Positions 31,019 through 39,483 of a stretch of 64,000 bases of DNA are shown one piece after another. The notes below the pieces were generated by a model that saw only the letters and a list, made by a program, of their open reading frames with translations, ran no database searches and was not told where the DNA came from. The stretch is from Yamadazyma tenuis (Eukaryota > Ascomycota > Pichiomycetes > Serinales > Debaryomycetaceae), in contig NC_089464.1 in NCBI RefSeq assembly GCF_029203305.1, forward strand, positions 62,001 through 126,000, given 5' to 3'. The stretch's first letter is position 1, and the number at the start of each line of letters is the position of its first letter. A program made the translations under genes and the position numbers.

Positions 31019-32596
31019 ATGAGTGACAGTGACATCAAACAACCAGAAACCGTTCTCACCACCGTGTTATCAGGAGACTACAAGCATGCATTGAACGAGG
31101 AGATTGCACGCGTGATTTCTCCAGGTGGCAAGGAAATTAAGGTGACGGCCGATGTGGATGAGGCCATGGAAATTGCCTTGGAATCTAAAGATATTGTGTT
31201 AACACCCGAAGAAGACCGCCAGTTATTGCGCAAGATCGACTTGTACCTCATGCCGTTCTTCACGTTCATGTACGCGGTGCAGTACATGGATAAAATCACC
31301 AATTCCTTTGCTTCGATCATGGGTCTCAAGACCGATTTGGGGATGGTGGGTAACACATATTCGTGGTTATCAACCGCATTCTACCTCGGATATCTTGTGT
31401 TTGAGTTGCCAGCTTCGTTGATTTTGCAAAGATTCCCGGTTGCAAAAGCAACCTCAGCGTTTATGTTGTTATGGGGGATTGTCGTGTGCCTCGCACCGGC
31501 TGCAAATTTACCTGGCTTCATGTTTCTCAGAGTGGTGTTGGGAATGTTGGAAAGCAGTATCACGCCGGCGATGGTGATCTTGACGGGCCAGTGGTACAAG
31601 CGCCATGAGCACTTCATGAGAACCACCGTGTGGTTGTCTGCGTGTTCGCTCGGGGTGATCATTGGATATGCCTTCGCATACGGGCTTTACATCCATGGTT
31701 CCAACTGGTCAGTGGCGTCGTGGAAAGTGGTTTACATCGTTATTGGACTCGTGAACATCGTCATGGGCGTGGCCTTCTACTTCCACATTCCAGATAATCC
31801 CACCAAAGCATGGTTTTTGAATGACAGAGAACGGTTGATGGTGGTGGAGCGAATCAGATCCAACAACCAGGGTTTCGGCAACAAGCACTTTAAGTGGAGC
31901 CAGTTGAAGGAATGCTTGACGGACTACCGGATTTGGTTGATGTTTGTGTTCCAAATCTTGGACGAGGTTCCCAACGGTGGATTGACCAACTTCTCGTCGA
32001 TTTTACTCAACGACGATTTCGGCTACTCCGTCAAGAAGTCTTTGATCATGAACATTCCAGTGGGGGTGGTGGGATTCTTCGGGTCGATGCTTGTGGCATC
32101 CACCTACGAATTTGGACTTGTCAAGCACAGAATGGCGGTTTCAACATTTGCCCTCGGCGTGGCCCTTATGGGGTCGTCGTTGTTGGCATTTGCTGACAGT
32201 AAAACTGCCCGATTAGCTGGGTTCTACGTGATGCAAATTTCGGATATAGGCTTTATTTGCATGCTTTCCATCTACCAGTCGAATGTCGCGGGACATACCA
32301 AGAAGGTGGTGGGAAATGCCCTTCTTCTTATTGCTTATTGTGCTGGCAACTGTATTGGCCCTCAAACATTCAGATCTAACGAGGCACCACACTACAAGAG
32401 TGCAAAAGGAGCCATTGTTGGGTGTTATGCCGCTTGTATAGCCCTCATCTTGGTGTTGTACTATTCATATTATAGGGAGAATGAGGCCAGAGCGCGTAAG
32501 CGGGAAGAAATGGGGGATGCGTACGTTAAGCTTGAGAACATTGAGTTTGCAGATTTGACCGATAAGGAGAATCCCGAGTTCAGGTATACACTTTAG
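31019..32596 (+). CDS. MFS permease, Dal5/anion:cation symporter family
   Basis: A 525-residue transporter with about twelve membrane segments and polar ends. A cytosolic N-terminus of about 75 residues precedes LLRKIDLYLMPFFTFMYAVQYMDK, the usual first segment of the allantoate permease family. The GQWYKRHEHFMRTTVWLSA motif and ASWKVVYIVIGLVNI follow, as in Dal5, Tna1, Thi73 and Seo1. These import organic anions or vitamins (allantoate, nicotinate, dipeptides, cysteine in Yct1). The substrate is unknown. The ATG at 31019 is chosen over the TTG at 31007. Divergence from a peroxisomal FAD oxidase and shared GATA boxes suggest uptake of a nitrogen compound that the oxidase then breaks down. Confidence 0.87.
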   Translation: MSDSDIKQPETVLTTVLSGDYKHALNEEIARVISPGGKEIKVTADVDEAMEIALESKDIVLTPEEDRQLLRKIDLYLMPFFTFMYAVQYMDKITNSFASIMGLKTDLGMVGNTYSWLSTAFYLGYLVFELPASLILQRFPVAKATSAFMLLWGIVVCLAPAANLPGFMFLRVVLGMLESSITPAMVILTGQWYKRHEHFMRTTVWLSACSLGVIIGYAFAYGLYIHGSNWSVASWKVVYIVIGLVNIVMGVAFYFHIPDNPTKAWFLNDRERLMVVERIRSNNQGFGNKHFKWSQLKECLTDYRIWLMFVFQILDEVPNGGLTNFSSILLNDDFGYSVKKSLIMNIPVGVVGFFGSMLVASTYEFGLVKHRMAVSTFALGVALMGSSLLAFADSKTARLAGFYVMQISDIGFICMLSIYQSNVAGHTKKVVGNALLLIAYCAGNCIGPQTFRSNEAPHYKSAKGAIVGCYAACIALILVLYYSYYRENEARARKREEMGDAYVKLENIEFADLTDKENPEFRYTL

Positions 32597-32967
32597 TTAT
32601 GCTATGTTAGTGAATTATACTTTTTGTGTGTAAAACCAATGATATTGTATTCTCTGACGGTGCCACGATCTGTCCTTTGATATCGCCTCAAACCCATAAT
32701 TACATCAACATCGGTCATGTGATAACCCCGTATCTTAACCCCGTCGGTTGCATATACTGCAGCCACCAAGCAGGTACAACATTGCCGTATTTTTTCGCCC
32801 GACACATGATAATGCTCCTCGGGCCTCCTCTCGCACGAGGCTGCAAACTTCTCCACAAATCACACTGCGAAGTCATATGAAACATAAAATGAGGAGACAC
32901 CCATATATATTCCCACCCATTGCCATTATTTCACTCATTTTCTCATCCTAGCGTTTCTAATTCAAAT
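32597..32967. other. Intergenic region upstream of flavin monooxygenase
   Basis: 371 bp between two plus-strand genes. TAACCCCGT occurs twice (32723-32731 and 32736-32744), 13 bp apart, and a TATATA lies about 60 bp before the next ATG. One GATAA is present. No gene is supported. Confidence 0.4.
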
Positions 32968-34608
32968 ATGACTACCACGTATACTCTTTCACGTGAGTCC
33001 CACAAGGACCCCAACACCTTCAGGATCAAGTACAAAGATGCGAAACTCGTGTTGGACGACCGTGAACAATCCAAATGGTATATCGATAAATCCATCCCCG
33101 TCAAAGAAACTTCCAGCAAAGTCGCCATCATTGGTGGTGGCTTCTCGGGTATTGGTGCCGCCATGACCACCATCAACAAACTCGGCGAGTCCGACCTTGT
33201 CTTGTTTGAAAAACACGAACTGTTGGGAGGAACTTGGTTTGCCAACACCTACCCGGGATGTGCCAGTGATATTCCAGCATTGTGGTACTCGTACACATCC
33301 GAATTGGTCAGCAACTGGTCCGAGTTACGTCCTCCGCAATACGAGATGCTCGAGTACATTCGTCGAGTGGTGGACCGTTACCAGTTGAACTCCAAGGCCC
33401 GGTTGAAATCCCAGATCCAGCAGGCCACCTTCAACGAAAAAACCAACCACTGGGAAATCGAGGGTTTCAACCTCGCCACCGGTGAACGCTTCAAGCACAC
33501 GGCCCAGATCATCTGTAATTGCTCGGGTGGCTTAGTGGTACCCAATAAGTTTGCACCCAAAGGCATGGAAACTTTCAAAGGTGACTATATGCATTCGGGA
33601 ATCTGGGACTGGTCTGTAGATTTCAAGGGAAAGAAGGTGGTGGTGATCGGAAACGGTTGCTCAGCTGCTCAGGTGGTGCCCGAGTTATTGAAGTTTGAAC
33701 CGGAGTCTGTGGTGCAGTTGGTGAGGTCCCAGCACTATATTCTTCCTCCACACCCTCGGTTTTTGTTGTATTTGTATAACTTACTTTCCAGATGGGGATT
33801 TGGCTTGTTGTTGCTCCGTTGGATTGTGATGATTGTGGCAGAACTGAGATATCCCATGTACAAAGACACGGGGTTGGTTGGTCGCTTTGTTAGGTGGTGG
33901 AACACTCGTAACAGTGTGAGGTATATGCGAAAGACTGTTCCCAAGAAGTTCCACGACGTTTTGATTCCCAAGTACAAGATTGGCTGCAAACGGTTGATTT
34001 TCGACTACGTTTACTGTCCGACTTTACACGATCCTCGGATAGACGTGAAGGCCGAACAGGTGGTAGAAGTCAAAGAGCATTCAGTGATTTTGACAGATGG
34101 ACTGGAAATACAGGCAGATATTATTGTGGCGTGTACTGGGTATGACCTTAACAAGGGTGCAGCTCCTTATAAATTGATCGGCAGAAATGGTAATGATGTA
34201 AGTAAATACTGGAAAGAAAATGGTCCTTCTGCGTACGAGACGTTCTTGGCCAAGGACCTTCCCAACTTGTTTTTGATTGCCGGACCCAACTCAGCTTCAG
34301 GCCATTCATCCGTGGTGCAGGCCATTGAGATTTCCTGTGGCTACTACGCCAAAGTGGCCAAAAAGATTTTGGATGGCACCTATGCCTCTATTTGTGTTAA
34401 AGACGAAAAGTACCTTGAATGGTTTGAAACTACTCAAAAGTTGTTGAAACAATCAGTGTTTGGAACTGCTTACGGAGGGTGTGTTTCATGGTACTCGGAT
34501 GCAAAAGTCAACTTTGCTGCTTATCCATATAGTCAGATTACTTATTTCCGGAGAGGTAGAAATGTGAAGTGGGATGATTTGGATTTGGTCAAGACGAAGA
34601 ACAGTTGA
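32968..34608 (+). CDS. Baeyer-Villiger-type flavin monooxygenase
   Basis: A 546-residue class B flavoprotein monooxygenase. The FAD motif VAIIGGGFSGIGAA is near residue 56 and the NADPH motif VVVIGNGCSAAQ near 220. Between them FKGDYMHSGIWD (residues 203-214) fits the Baeyer-Villiger fingerprint FxGxxxHxxxW. GTWFANTYPGCASDIPALWYSY is typical of fungal cyclohexanone-monooxygenase-like proteins. Such enzymes insert oxygen next to a ketone or oxidise soft heteroatoms using NADPH and O2. Two hydrophobic stretches near residues 260-295 could dip into a membrane. The start at 32968 follows a TATA-like element; the upstream in-frame extension is not conserved-looking. S. cerevisiae lacks a close counterpart. 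Confidence 0.85.
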   Translation: MTTTYTLSRESHKDPNTFRIKYKDAKLVLDDREQSKWYIDKSIPVKETSSKVAIIGGGFSGIGAAMTTINKLGESDLVLFEKHELLGGTWFANTYPGCASDIPALWYSYTSELVSNWSELRPPQYEMLEYIRRVVDRYQLNSKARLKSQIQQATFNEKTNHWEIEGFNLATGERFKHTAQIICNCSGGLVVPNKFAPKGMETFKGDYMHSGIWDWSVDFKGKKVVVIGNGCSAAQVVPELLKFEPESVVQLVRSQHYILPPHPRFLLYLYNLLSRWGFGLLLLRWIVMIVAELRYPMYKDTGLVGRFVRWWNTRNSVRYMRKTVPKKFHDVLIPKYKIGCKRLIFDYVYCPTLHDPRIDVKAEQVVEVKEHSVILTDGLEIQADIIVACTGYDLNKGAAPYKLIGRNGNDVSKYWKENGPSAYETFLAKDLPNLFLIAGPNSASGHSSVVQAIEISCGYYAKVAKKILDGTYASICVKDEKYLEWFETTQKLLKQSVFGTAYGGCVSWYSDAKVNFAAYPYSQITYFRRGRNVKWDDLDLVKTKNS

Positions 34609-35012
34609 GTAATTAGAGTAGTGAATACAAATTGTTAAAGACTAGTTGATAGTAAAGCGGTCACTTGTAGAGTAATTTAATACTTGAGTAACTTAGCATC
34701 ACAATTTTATTATCTCTTTGTGAATTCTGCTAATTTTGCAACTACCACAAAAAATTAAGAATCCTCTAAAAATCCCCAAAAAACTGGAGCACACCTACAA
34801 GCACCACTATAACTCATTAAGAAACCACTACACCCCTCCCCACCTTCTATCACCGTCTCCTACCACACTTGAATATCCCCAAATCAGGGTCGTGCCCGCA
34901 CAATGCCCTCATCATATGTCCGCGAAAAAAATTACTCACTTCCTCCACGACGTTCAAGATTAGTCAACTACGCCAGGTTTCTAAAGGACTTATTCGAACA
35001 TTCAAAGCCACG
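34609..35012. other. GRS1 upstream region with in-frame leader
   Basis: About 400 bp. The last 190 bp (34821-35012) are open in the GRS1 frame, with no ATG, and encode a basic, hydroxyl-rich leader. A TAA at 34818-34820 closes the frame upstream. The first half shows nothing recognisable. Confidence 0.5.
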
Positions 35013-36977
35013 ATGTCCACCGCTCAAACTCCCATCCCCTTTTCCAGGGATGCCTTGGAACAAGTCTTGAAGAGAAGATTTTTCTTTGCCCCCTCCTTCG
35101 AAATCTACGGAGGTGTTTCCGGATTGTACGACTATGGTCCACCAGGATGCGCTTTACAAGCCAATGTGGTTGATACCTGGAGAAAGCATTTTATTTTGGA
35201 AGAAGATATGTTAGAAGTTGACTGTTCAATGTTGACTCCTCACGAGGTGTTGAAGACTTCTGGTCATGTCGACAAGTTTGCTGATTGGATGTGCAGAGAC
35301 TTGAAAACTGGAGAAATTTTTAGAGCTGACCACTTGGTGGAAGAAGTCCTTGAAGCCAGATTGAAGGGTGACAAGGCTGCCAGGGGCCAAGATGTTAGCG
35401 AGGTGGAAGAGGATGAAGATAAGAAAAAGAGAAAGAAGAAGGTCAAGGAAATCAAGAATGTCAAGTTGGATGATGAAGTTGTCAAGGAATATGAGACGAT
35501 TTTGAACCAAATCGATGGGTTTTCAGGACCTCAGTTGGGTGAATTGATCACCAAGTACAACATCACCAACCCTGCCACTGGGGGACCTTTGGAGCAACCA
35601 GTCGAGTTTAACTTGATGTTTGAAACTGCCATTGGTCCTTCTGGTCAATTGAAAGGATACTTGAGACCAGAAACTGCCCAGGGCCAATTCTTGAACTTTT
35701 CCAAGTTGTTGGACTTCAACAATGAGAAGATGCCTTTTGCTTCTGCCTCTATTGGTAAGTCTTTCAGAAACGAGATTTCTCCTAGAGCTGGTTTGTTGAG
35801 AGTTCGTGAATTCTTGATGGCCGAAATTGAACATTATGTTGACCCAGAGGACAAGAACCATCCAAGATTCGATGAAATTAAGGATGTCAAGTTGAAATTC
35901 TTACCCAAGAGCGTTCAAGAAGCTGGTTCCAATGAGTTAAAAGAAGTCTCTGTTGGTGATGCTGTTGAATCTGGAATGGTCGACAACCAAACCTTGGGTT
36001 ACTTCCTTGCTAGAATCTACAAGTTCTTGCTTAAGATTGGAGTCGATAAAAACAGACTTAGATTCAGACAACATTTATCCAACGAAATGGCTCATTACGC
36101 CGCTGACTGTTGGGATGCCGAATTACAAACCTCCTACGGTTGGATTGAATGTGTTGGTTGTGCTGACAGATCGGCGTACGATTTGTCTGTTCATGCTGCT
36201 AGAACCAACGAGAAGTTGGTGGTGAGAAAGGCCTTGGATGCCCCCGTCACTGTGGAAAAGTTCGAAGTTGACATCGAGAAGAAGAAGTTTGGTCCTACAT
36301 TCAGAAAGGACGCCGGTAAGGTTCAAGACTGGTTATTGGCTAGAACTCAATGTGAGTTGGAGGACTTGTCTAAGGAATTGAAGGACAATGCTAAGATTGT
36401 GTTTAAGGTGGATGGAATCGAGCAAGAGGTTGAATTGGACGAAACTTTTGTCAAGATTGGTAAAGTAACCAGAACCGAACACATCAGAGAATTCACTCCT
36501 AATGTCATTGAACCATCTTTTGGTATTGGTAGAATTATCTACTCTATTTTTGAACACCAGTTCTGGGCCAGACCCGAAGACACCGACAGATCCGTGTTGT
36601 CTTTACCTCCTTTGGTTGCTCCTACCAAAGTATTGCTTGTGCCATTATCTTCGAATGCTGAATTACAGCCAATGGTGAAGAGAGTCACCAACTTCTTGAG
36701 AAAGGAACAAATTCCATTCAAGGTAGATGATTCTTCTACTTCTATTGGTAAGAGATACTCCAGAAACGATGAATTGGGTACTCCATTTGGTATCACCATC
36801 GACTTTGACTCTATCAAGGACGACTCTGTCACCTTAAGAGAAAGAGATTCTACCAAGCAAGTCAGAGGTTCTTTCGAAGACGTGATTAGGGCCATCAAGG
36901 AGATCACCTATAATGGCGTGTCATGGGCTGAAGGGACCGCTAAACTCACCCCATTTGAATCACAATCTAGTGAGTAG
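35013..36977 (+). CDS. GRS1: Glycyl-tRNA synthetase (cytosolic start)
   Basis: A 654-residue class II synthetase that charges tRNA-Gly. Motif 1 includes FEIYGGVSGLYDYGPPGC, motif 2 GKSFRNEISPRAGLLRVREF, and motif 3 EPSFGIGRIIYSIFEHQF; an anticodon-binding domain forms the last 130 residues. A charged insert (EVEEDEDKKKRKKKVKEIK) is near residue 130. The ATG at 35013 gives a normal cytosolic N-terminus. Upstream in frame lies a leader (KKLLTSSTTFKISQLRQVSK) with mitochondrial-presequence character and no ATG. S. cerevisiae GRS1 makes its mitochondrial form from an upstream UUG, so dual targeting from a non-AUG codon is likely here. Confidence 0.97.
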   Translation: MSTAQTPIPFSRDALEQVLKRRFFFAPSFEIYGGVSGLYDYGPPGCALQANVVDTWRKHFILEEDMLEVDCSMLTPHEVLKTSGHVDKFADWMCRDLKTGEIFRADHLVEEVLEARLKGDKAARGQDVSEVEEDEDKKKRKKKVKEIKNVKLDDEVVKEYETILNQIDGFSGPQLGELITKYNITNPATGGPLEQPVEFNLMFETAIGPSGQLKGYLRPETAQGQFLNFSKLLDFNNEKMPFASASIGKSFRNEISPRAGLLRVREFLMAEIEHYVDPEDKNHPRFDEIKDVKLKFLPKSVQEAGSNELKEVSVGDAVESGMVDNQTLGYFLARIYKFLLKIGVDKNRLRFRQHLSNEMAHYAADCWDAELQTSYGWIECVGCADRSAYDLSVHAARTNEKLVVRKALDAPVTVEKFEVDIEKKKFGPTFRKDAGKVQDWLLARTQCELEDLSKELKDNAKIVFKVDGIEQEVELDETFVKIGKVTRTEHIREFTPNVIEPSFGIGRIIYSIFEHQFWARPEDTDRSVLSLPPLVAPTKVLLVPLSSNAELQPMVKRVTNFLRKEQIPFKVDDSSTSIGKRYSRNDELGTPFGITIDFDSIKDDSVTLRERDSTKQVRGSFEDVIRAIKEITYNGVSWAEGTAKLTPFESQSSE

Positions 36978-37017
36978 GTATATCGTATTATATACGGTCA
37001 TGTATTTTATTAATAAG

Positions 37018-39042
37018 TTAGCCAAGAAGCTCTTTCAAGAACGCCGTATTAGTGGGTTTTCTCCCCAATAGCTCCTCAAGGCTCTCCATTATTTCTCTCG
37101 AGTTTCCTGTGGACAAAATGACATCTCGATACCTCAAGCCACTTTGGATGTTCATTGGATCTTTCTTAAACAACGAATAAAACATATCTGCAGCAAACAC
37201 TTGGGAATATAAATATCCATAATAACTGGAGGAATATCCAAGAGCAATATGGCGGAATGAAGCATATCCTGGAGTTCTAATAGCATCAGCAGGAATCAAC
37301 GAAATATCTCCTCTCATATCGTTCCACGTACTCAATAAGTCAAAGGTTTCCAAATCTTCCTCATTATCGATAGTGTGGCATTTCATGTCAAATAGACCCA
37401 AAAACACCTGACGAAGGTTCAATAAGGCTCTATTGACACTTTTAGATTTAATGAGCTGGCCAAGCAATTCATCACTTATAGGTTCTCCAGTTTGATAATG
37501 GGAAGACAAGGCTTTTAACTCGTCTTGGGACCAAATCCAATACTCAAGCATTTGCGATGGAGCTTCAACAAAGTCTCTAGGGACTCTAGTGCCATGAAAC
37601 TTGGCGTACTTGGTTTTGGATAGAATACTGTGGACTCCATGGCCCAATTCATGAAAGAAAGTCTTGAGCTCACTGTGCTTCAACAAGGCAGGCTTGTCTT
37701 TTGAAGGTTTGGTAAAATTGCAGACCAATGCGGTGACAGGATATTGTCTTGTTCCATCGCCCTTCTCGAAACCTGGTCCCAAATTGAAGTTAGCAGCATG
37801 GCCGTATTTACCTTCTCGAGGATGCAAGTCAAAGTATATGATCCCAACAAATGACGGGTTTCCCAGTTTAATATTCTGAAAAACTGCAAACTGTTTTACT
37901 TCTGAGTGCCATGTAAATTCAACAGGGAGGTTGGCCAATTTGTGGAATTTGATATCAAAAATGGTTTCGTATATCGATAGCATCCTTTTGATGGTCAAGT
38001 CTAACGGGAAGTACTCCTGGATCTTCTTGTGGTCAACTTGATATTCTTTTTCCAACAACAAGTTATCGTAAAAACTCTGGTCCCAAATATAAAAATCGTC
38101 TTGTGGAGAAAGTTCCCGGGACCTTAAATCTTTATATTTCAACTCTTTCATGTGTTGAAGTTGTTGTTTGCCCAAAGGGGTTAGTTTAGCCCGCAAATCG
38201 TGAAGGAACGTCAAAACATTGTCCAGAGTTTTTGCTATCCTCTCTTCCAAAACAAAAGCAGAGTAATGATCGTAGTTCAAAAGCTTGGCCACTCTGTACC
38301 TGAGCTTGAGCATATTCAAGAGTATAGTTCCGTTGTTTGCACACTTGGACTGATTTCCAATGTAGGCTCTTTTTCTGGTATCTTGGTTCTTAGCGTATTT
38401 CATTACTGGGAAGAAGTCAGTGTACTTGAAAGTCATCTTATACTTTCCGCCATCGATTTGGAACTGATCCACAACATCATCGGGAACACCCTCCAATTCT
38501 TCTCTGGTAAAAGCTATATATTCGTCAATTTCATTTAATGCCCGTTTAAATTCAATCGCAAGCTCAGAGAGCTGAAGCTTATAATTCTTTAGAACTTCCT
38601 GCTGGTCATCCGGCAATTCCATGCCATTTCTTTGGTATCCCAACACCTTCTTATCCAAGTAACGAGTAGTTTCCGGGTCCAGGTGTTTGGCTTCTGCCAA
38701 TTTCTTGAACACTTTATAGACGTCTTTCCTCTGCAGAGCCTCAATCGAGTACTTGTCTAGCTTCTTCAGCACGGCATTGGAGGCGTCTCTCACATCCTTC
38801 TGTGGAGACACAGACAGGTAGAATGTCAATTGGCCCTCGGAAAACCATATTTCTTGCACTGTTTGCAAGTACGGAGCCAACGCGTTTTCTGTAGTAGGGT
38901 TCTCAACAGCAGCGAATTTGTTGAGGCATTCGTCTTGGATACGTATCAAGTCTTCTGCTTTCTGAAGAACCTGAGAGGGCGTGTGGTCCCACCGAGGAAG
39001 TGAAAGCTTGGAAATGAGGTTATCGTAGTCGATTTCAGACAT
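37018..39042 (-). CDS. PRD1: Saccharolysin-type oligopeptidase (M3 family)
   Basis: A 674-residue zinc metallopeptidase of the thimet oligopeptidase family. The HEXXH motif is HELGH at residues 464-468, followed by the downstream glutamate in RDFVEAPSQMLEYW. The N-terminal helical part and GKYGHAANFNLGPGF fit the family. It degrades small cytosolic and mitochondrial intermembrane peptides; S. cerevisiae Prd1 (712 residues) is the closest relative by eye. It could alternatively be related to mitochondrial Oct1, but there is no presequence. It converges on GRS1, the stops being about 40 bp apart. Confidence 0.93.
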   Translation of the reverse strand: MSEIDYDNLISKLSLPRWDHTPSQVLQKAEDLIRIQDECLNKFAAVENPTTENALAPYLQTVQEIWFSEGQLTFYLSVSPQKDVRDASNAVLKKLDKYSIEALQRKDVYKVFKKLAEAKHLDPETTRYLDKKVLGYQRNGMELPDDQQEVLKNYKLQLSELAIEFKRALNEIDEYIAFTREELEGVPDDVVDQFQIDGGKYKMTFKYTDFFPVMKYAKNQDTRKRAYIGNQSKCANNGTILLNMLKLRYRVAKLLNYDHYSAFVLEERIAKTLDNVLTFLHDLRAKLTPLGKQQLQHMKELKYKDLRSRELSPQDDFYIWDQSFYDNLLLEKEYQVDHKKIQEYFPLDLTIKRMLSIYETIFDIKFHKLANLPVEFTWHSEVKQFAVFQNIKLGNPSFVGIIYFDLHPREGKYGHAANFNLGPGFEKGDGTRQYPVTALVCNFTKPSKDKPALLKHSELKTFFHELGHGVHSILSKTKYAKFHGTRVPRDFVEAPSQMLEYWIWSQDELKALSSHYQTGEPISDELLGQLIKSKSVNRALLNLRQVFLGLFDMKCHTIDNEEDLETFDLLSTWNDMRGDISLIPADAIRTPGYASFRHIALGYSSSYYGYLYSQVFAADMFYSLFKKDPMNIQSGLRYRDVILSTGNSREIMESLEELLGRKPTNTAFLKELLG

Positions 39043-39126
39043 GGTAAATATGGTTTTGAAATTAAAACGAGCGTTGTGAAAGAATGGATGCTAGGCGAAT
39101 TTCAGCGACTATGAGATTGATCCTTT

Positions 39127-39399
39127 TTATACCAGGAATCGCACCTGGATCCTAGCGCCATGTATTTGTAAACAGAGCCATATAGTGGGAAGAATGTTCA
39201 CAAATACTGCTGTCACAAAAAGAACTGGCACAGATAGTGACTGTTGAAGAAACAAGTATCCTAGGGTATTTGTGATGATATTGGTGGCTATTTTGGAAAA
39301 TTGGGTGGTTCTGATGCCTGAGACGACAGTCACGCTGTATAGGGGGCATATCAAACATAATATGTAGACGGTGGTAGTGAGAGTATACGCGAGGGACAT
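39127..39399 (-). CDS. Small hypothetical membrane protein
   Basis: A 90-residue ATG-initiated frame with two to three hydrophobic segments (TLTTTVYILCLICPLYSVTV; VPVLFVTAVFVNILPTIWL) and a basic end. It lies between PRD1 and TRS65 on the same strand; its stop is about 85 bp from the PRD1 start, so it would overlap the PRD1 promoter. I recognise no family. A real small membrane protein is plausible, but the support is compositional only. Confidence 0.35.
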   Translation of the reverse strand: MSLAYTLTTTVYILCLICPLYSVTVVSGIRTTQFSKIATNIITNTLGYLFLQQSLSVPVLFVTAVFVNILPTIWLCLQIHGARIQVRFLV

Positions 39400-39483
39400 G
39401 GTAGGTTGGATAAAAGTGGATGTATGGATCAAAGAAATAAATGCTGCAAAAAATGCGAATCTATACAAATGCCTTGGGGATGT

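Noticed and set aside
39137..39153. T-arm-like stem CCAGG-TGCGATT-CCTGG on the minus strand
   Set aside because: Looks like a tRNA T-arm, but no matching acceptor stem, D-arm or anticodon arm could be built around it.
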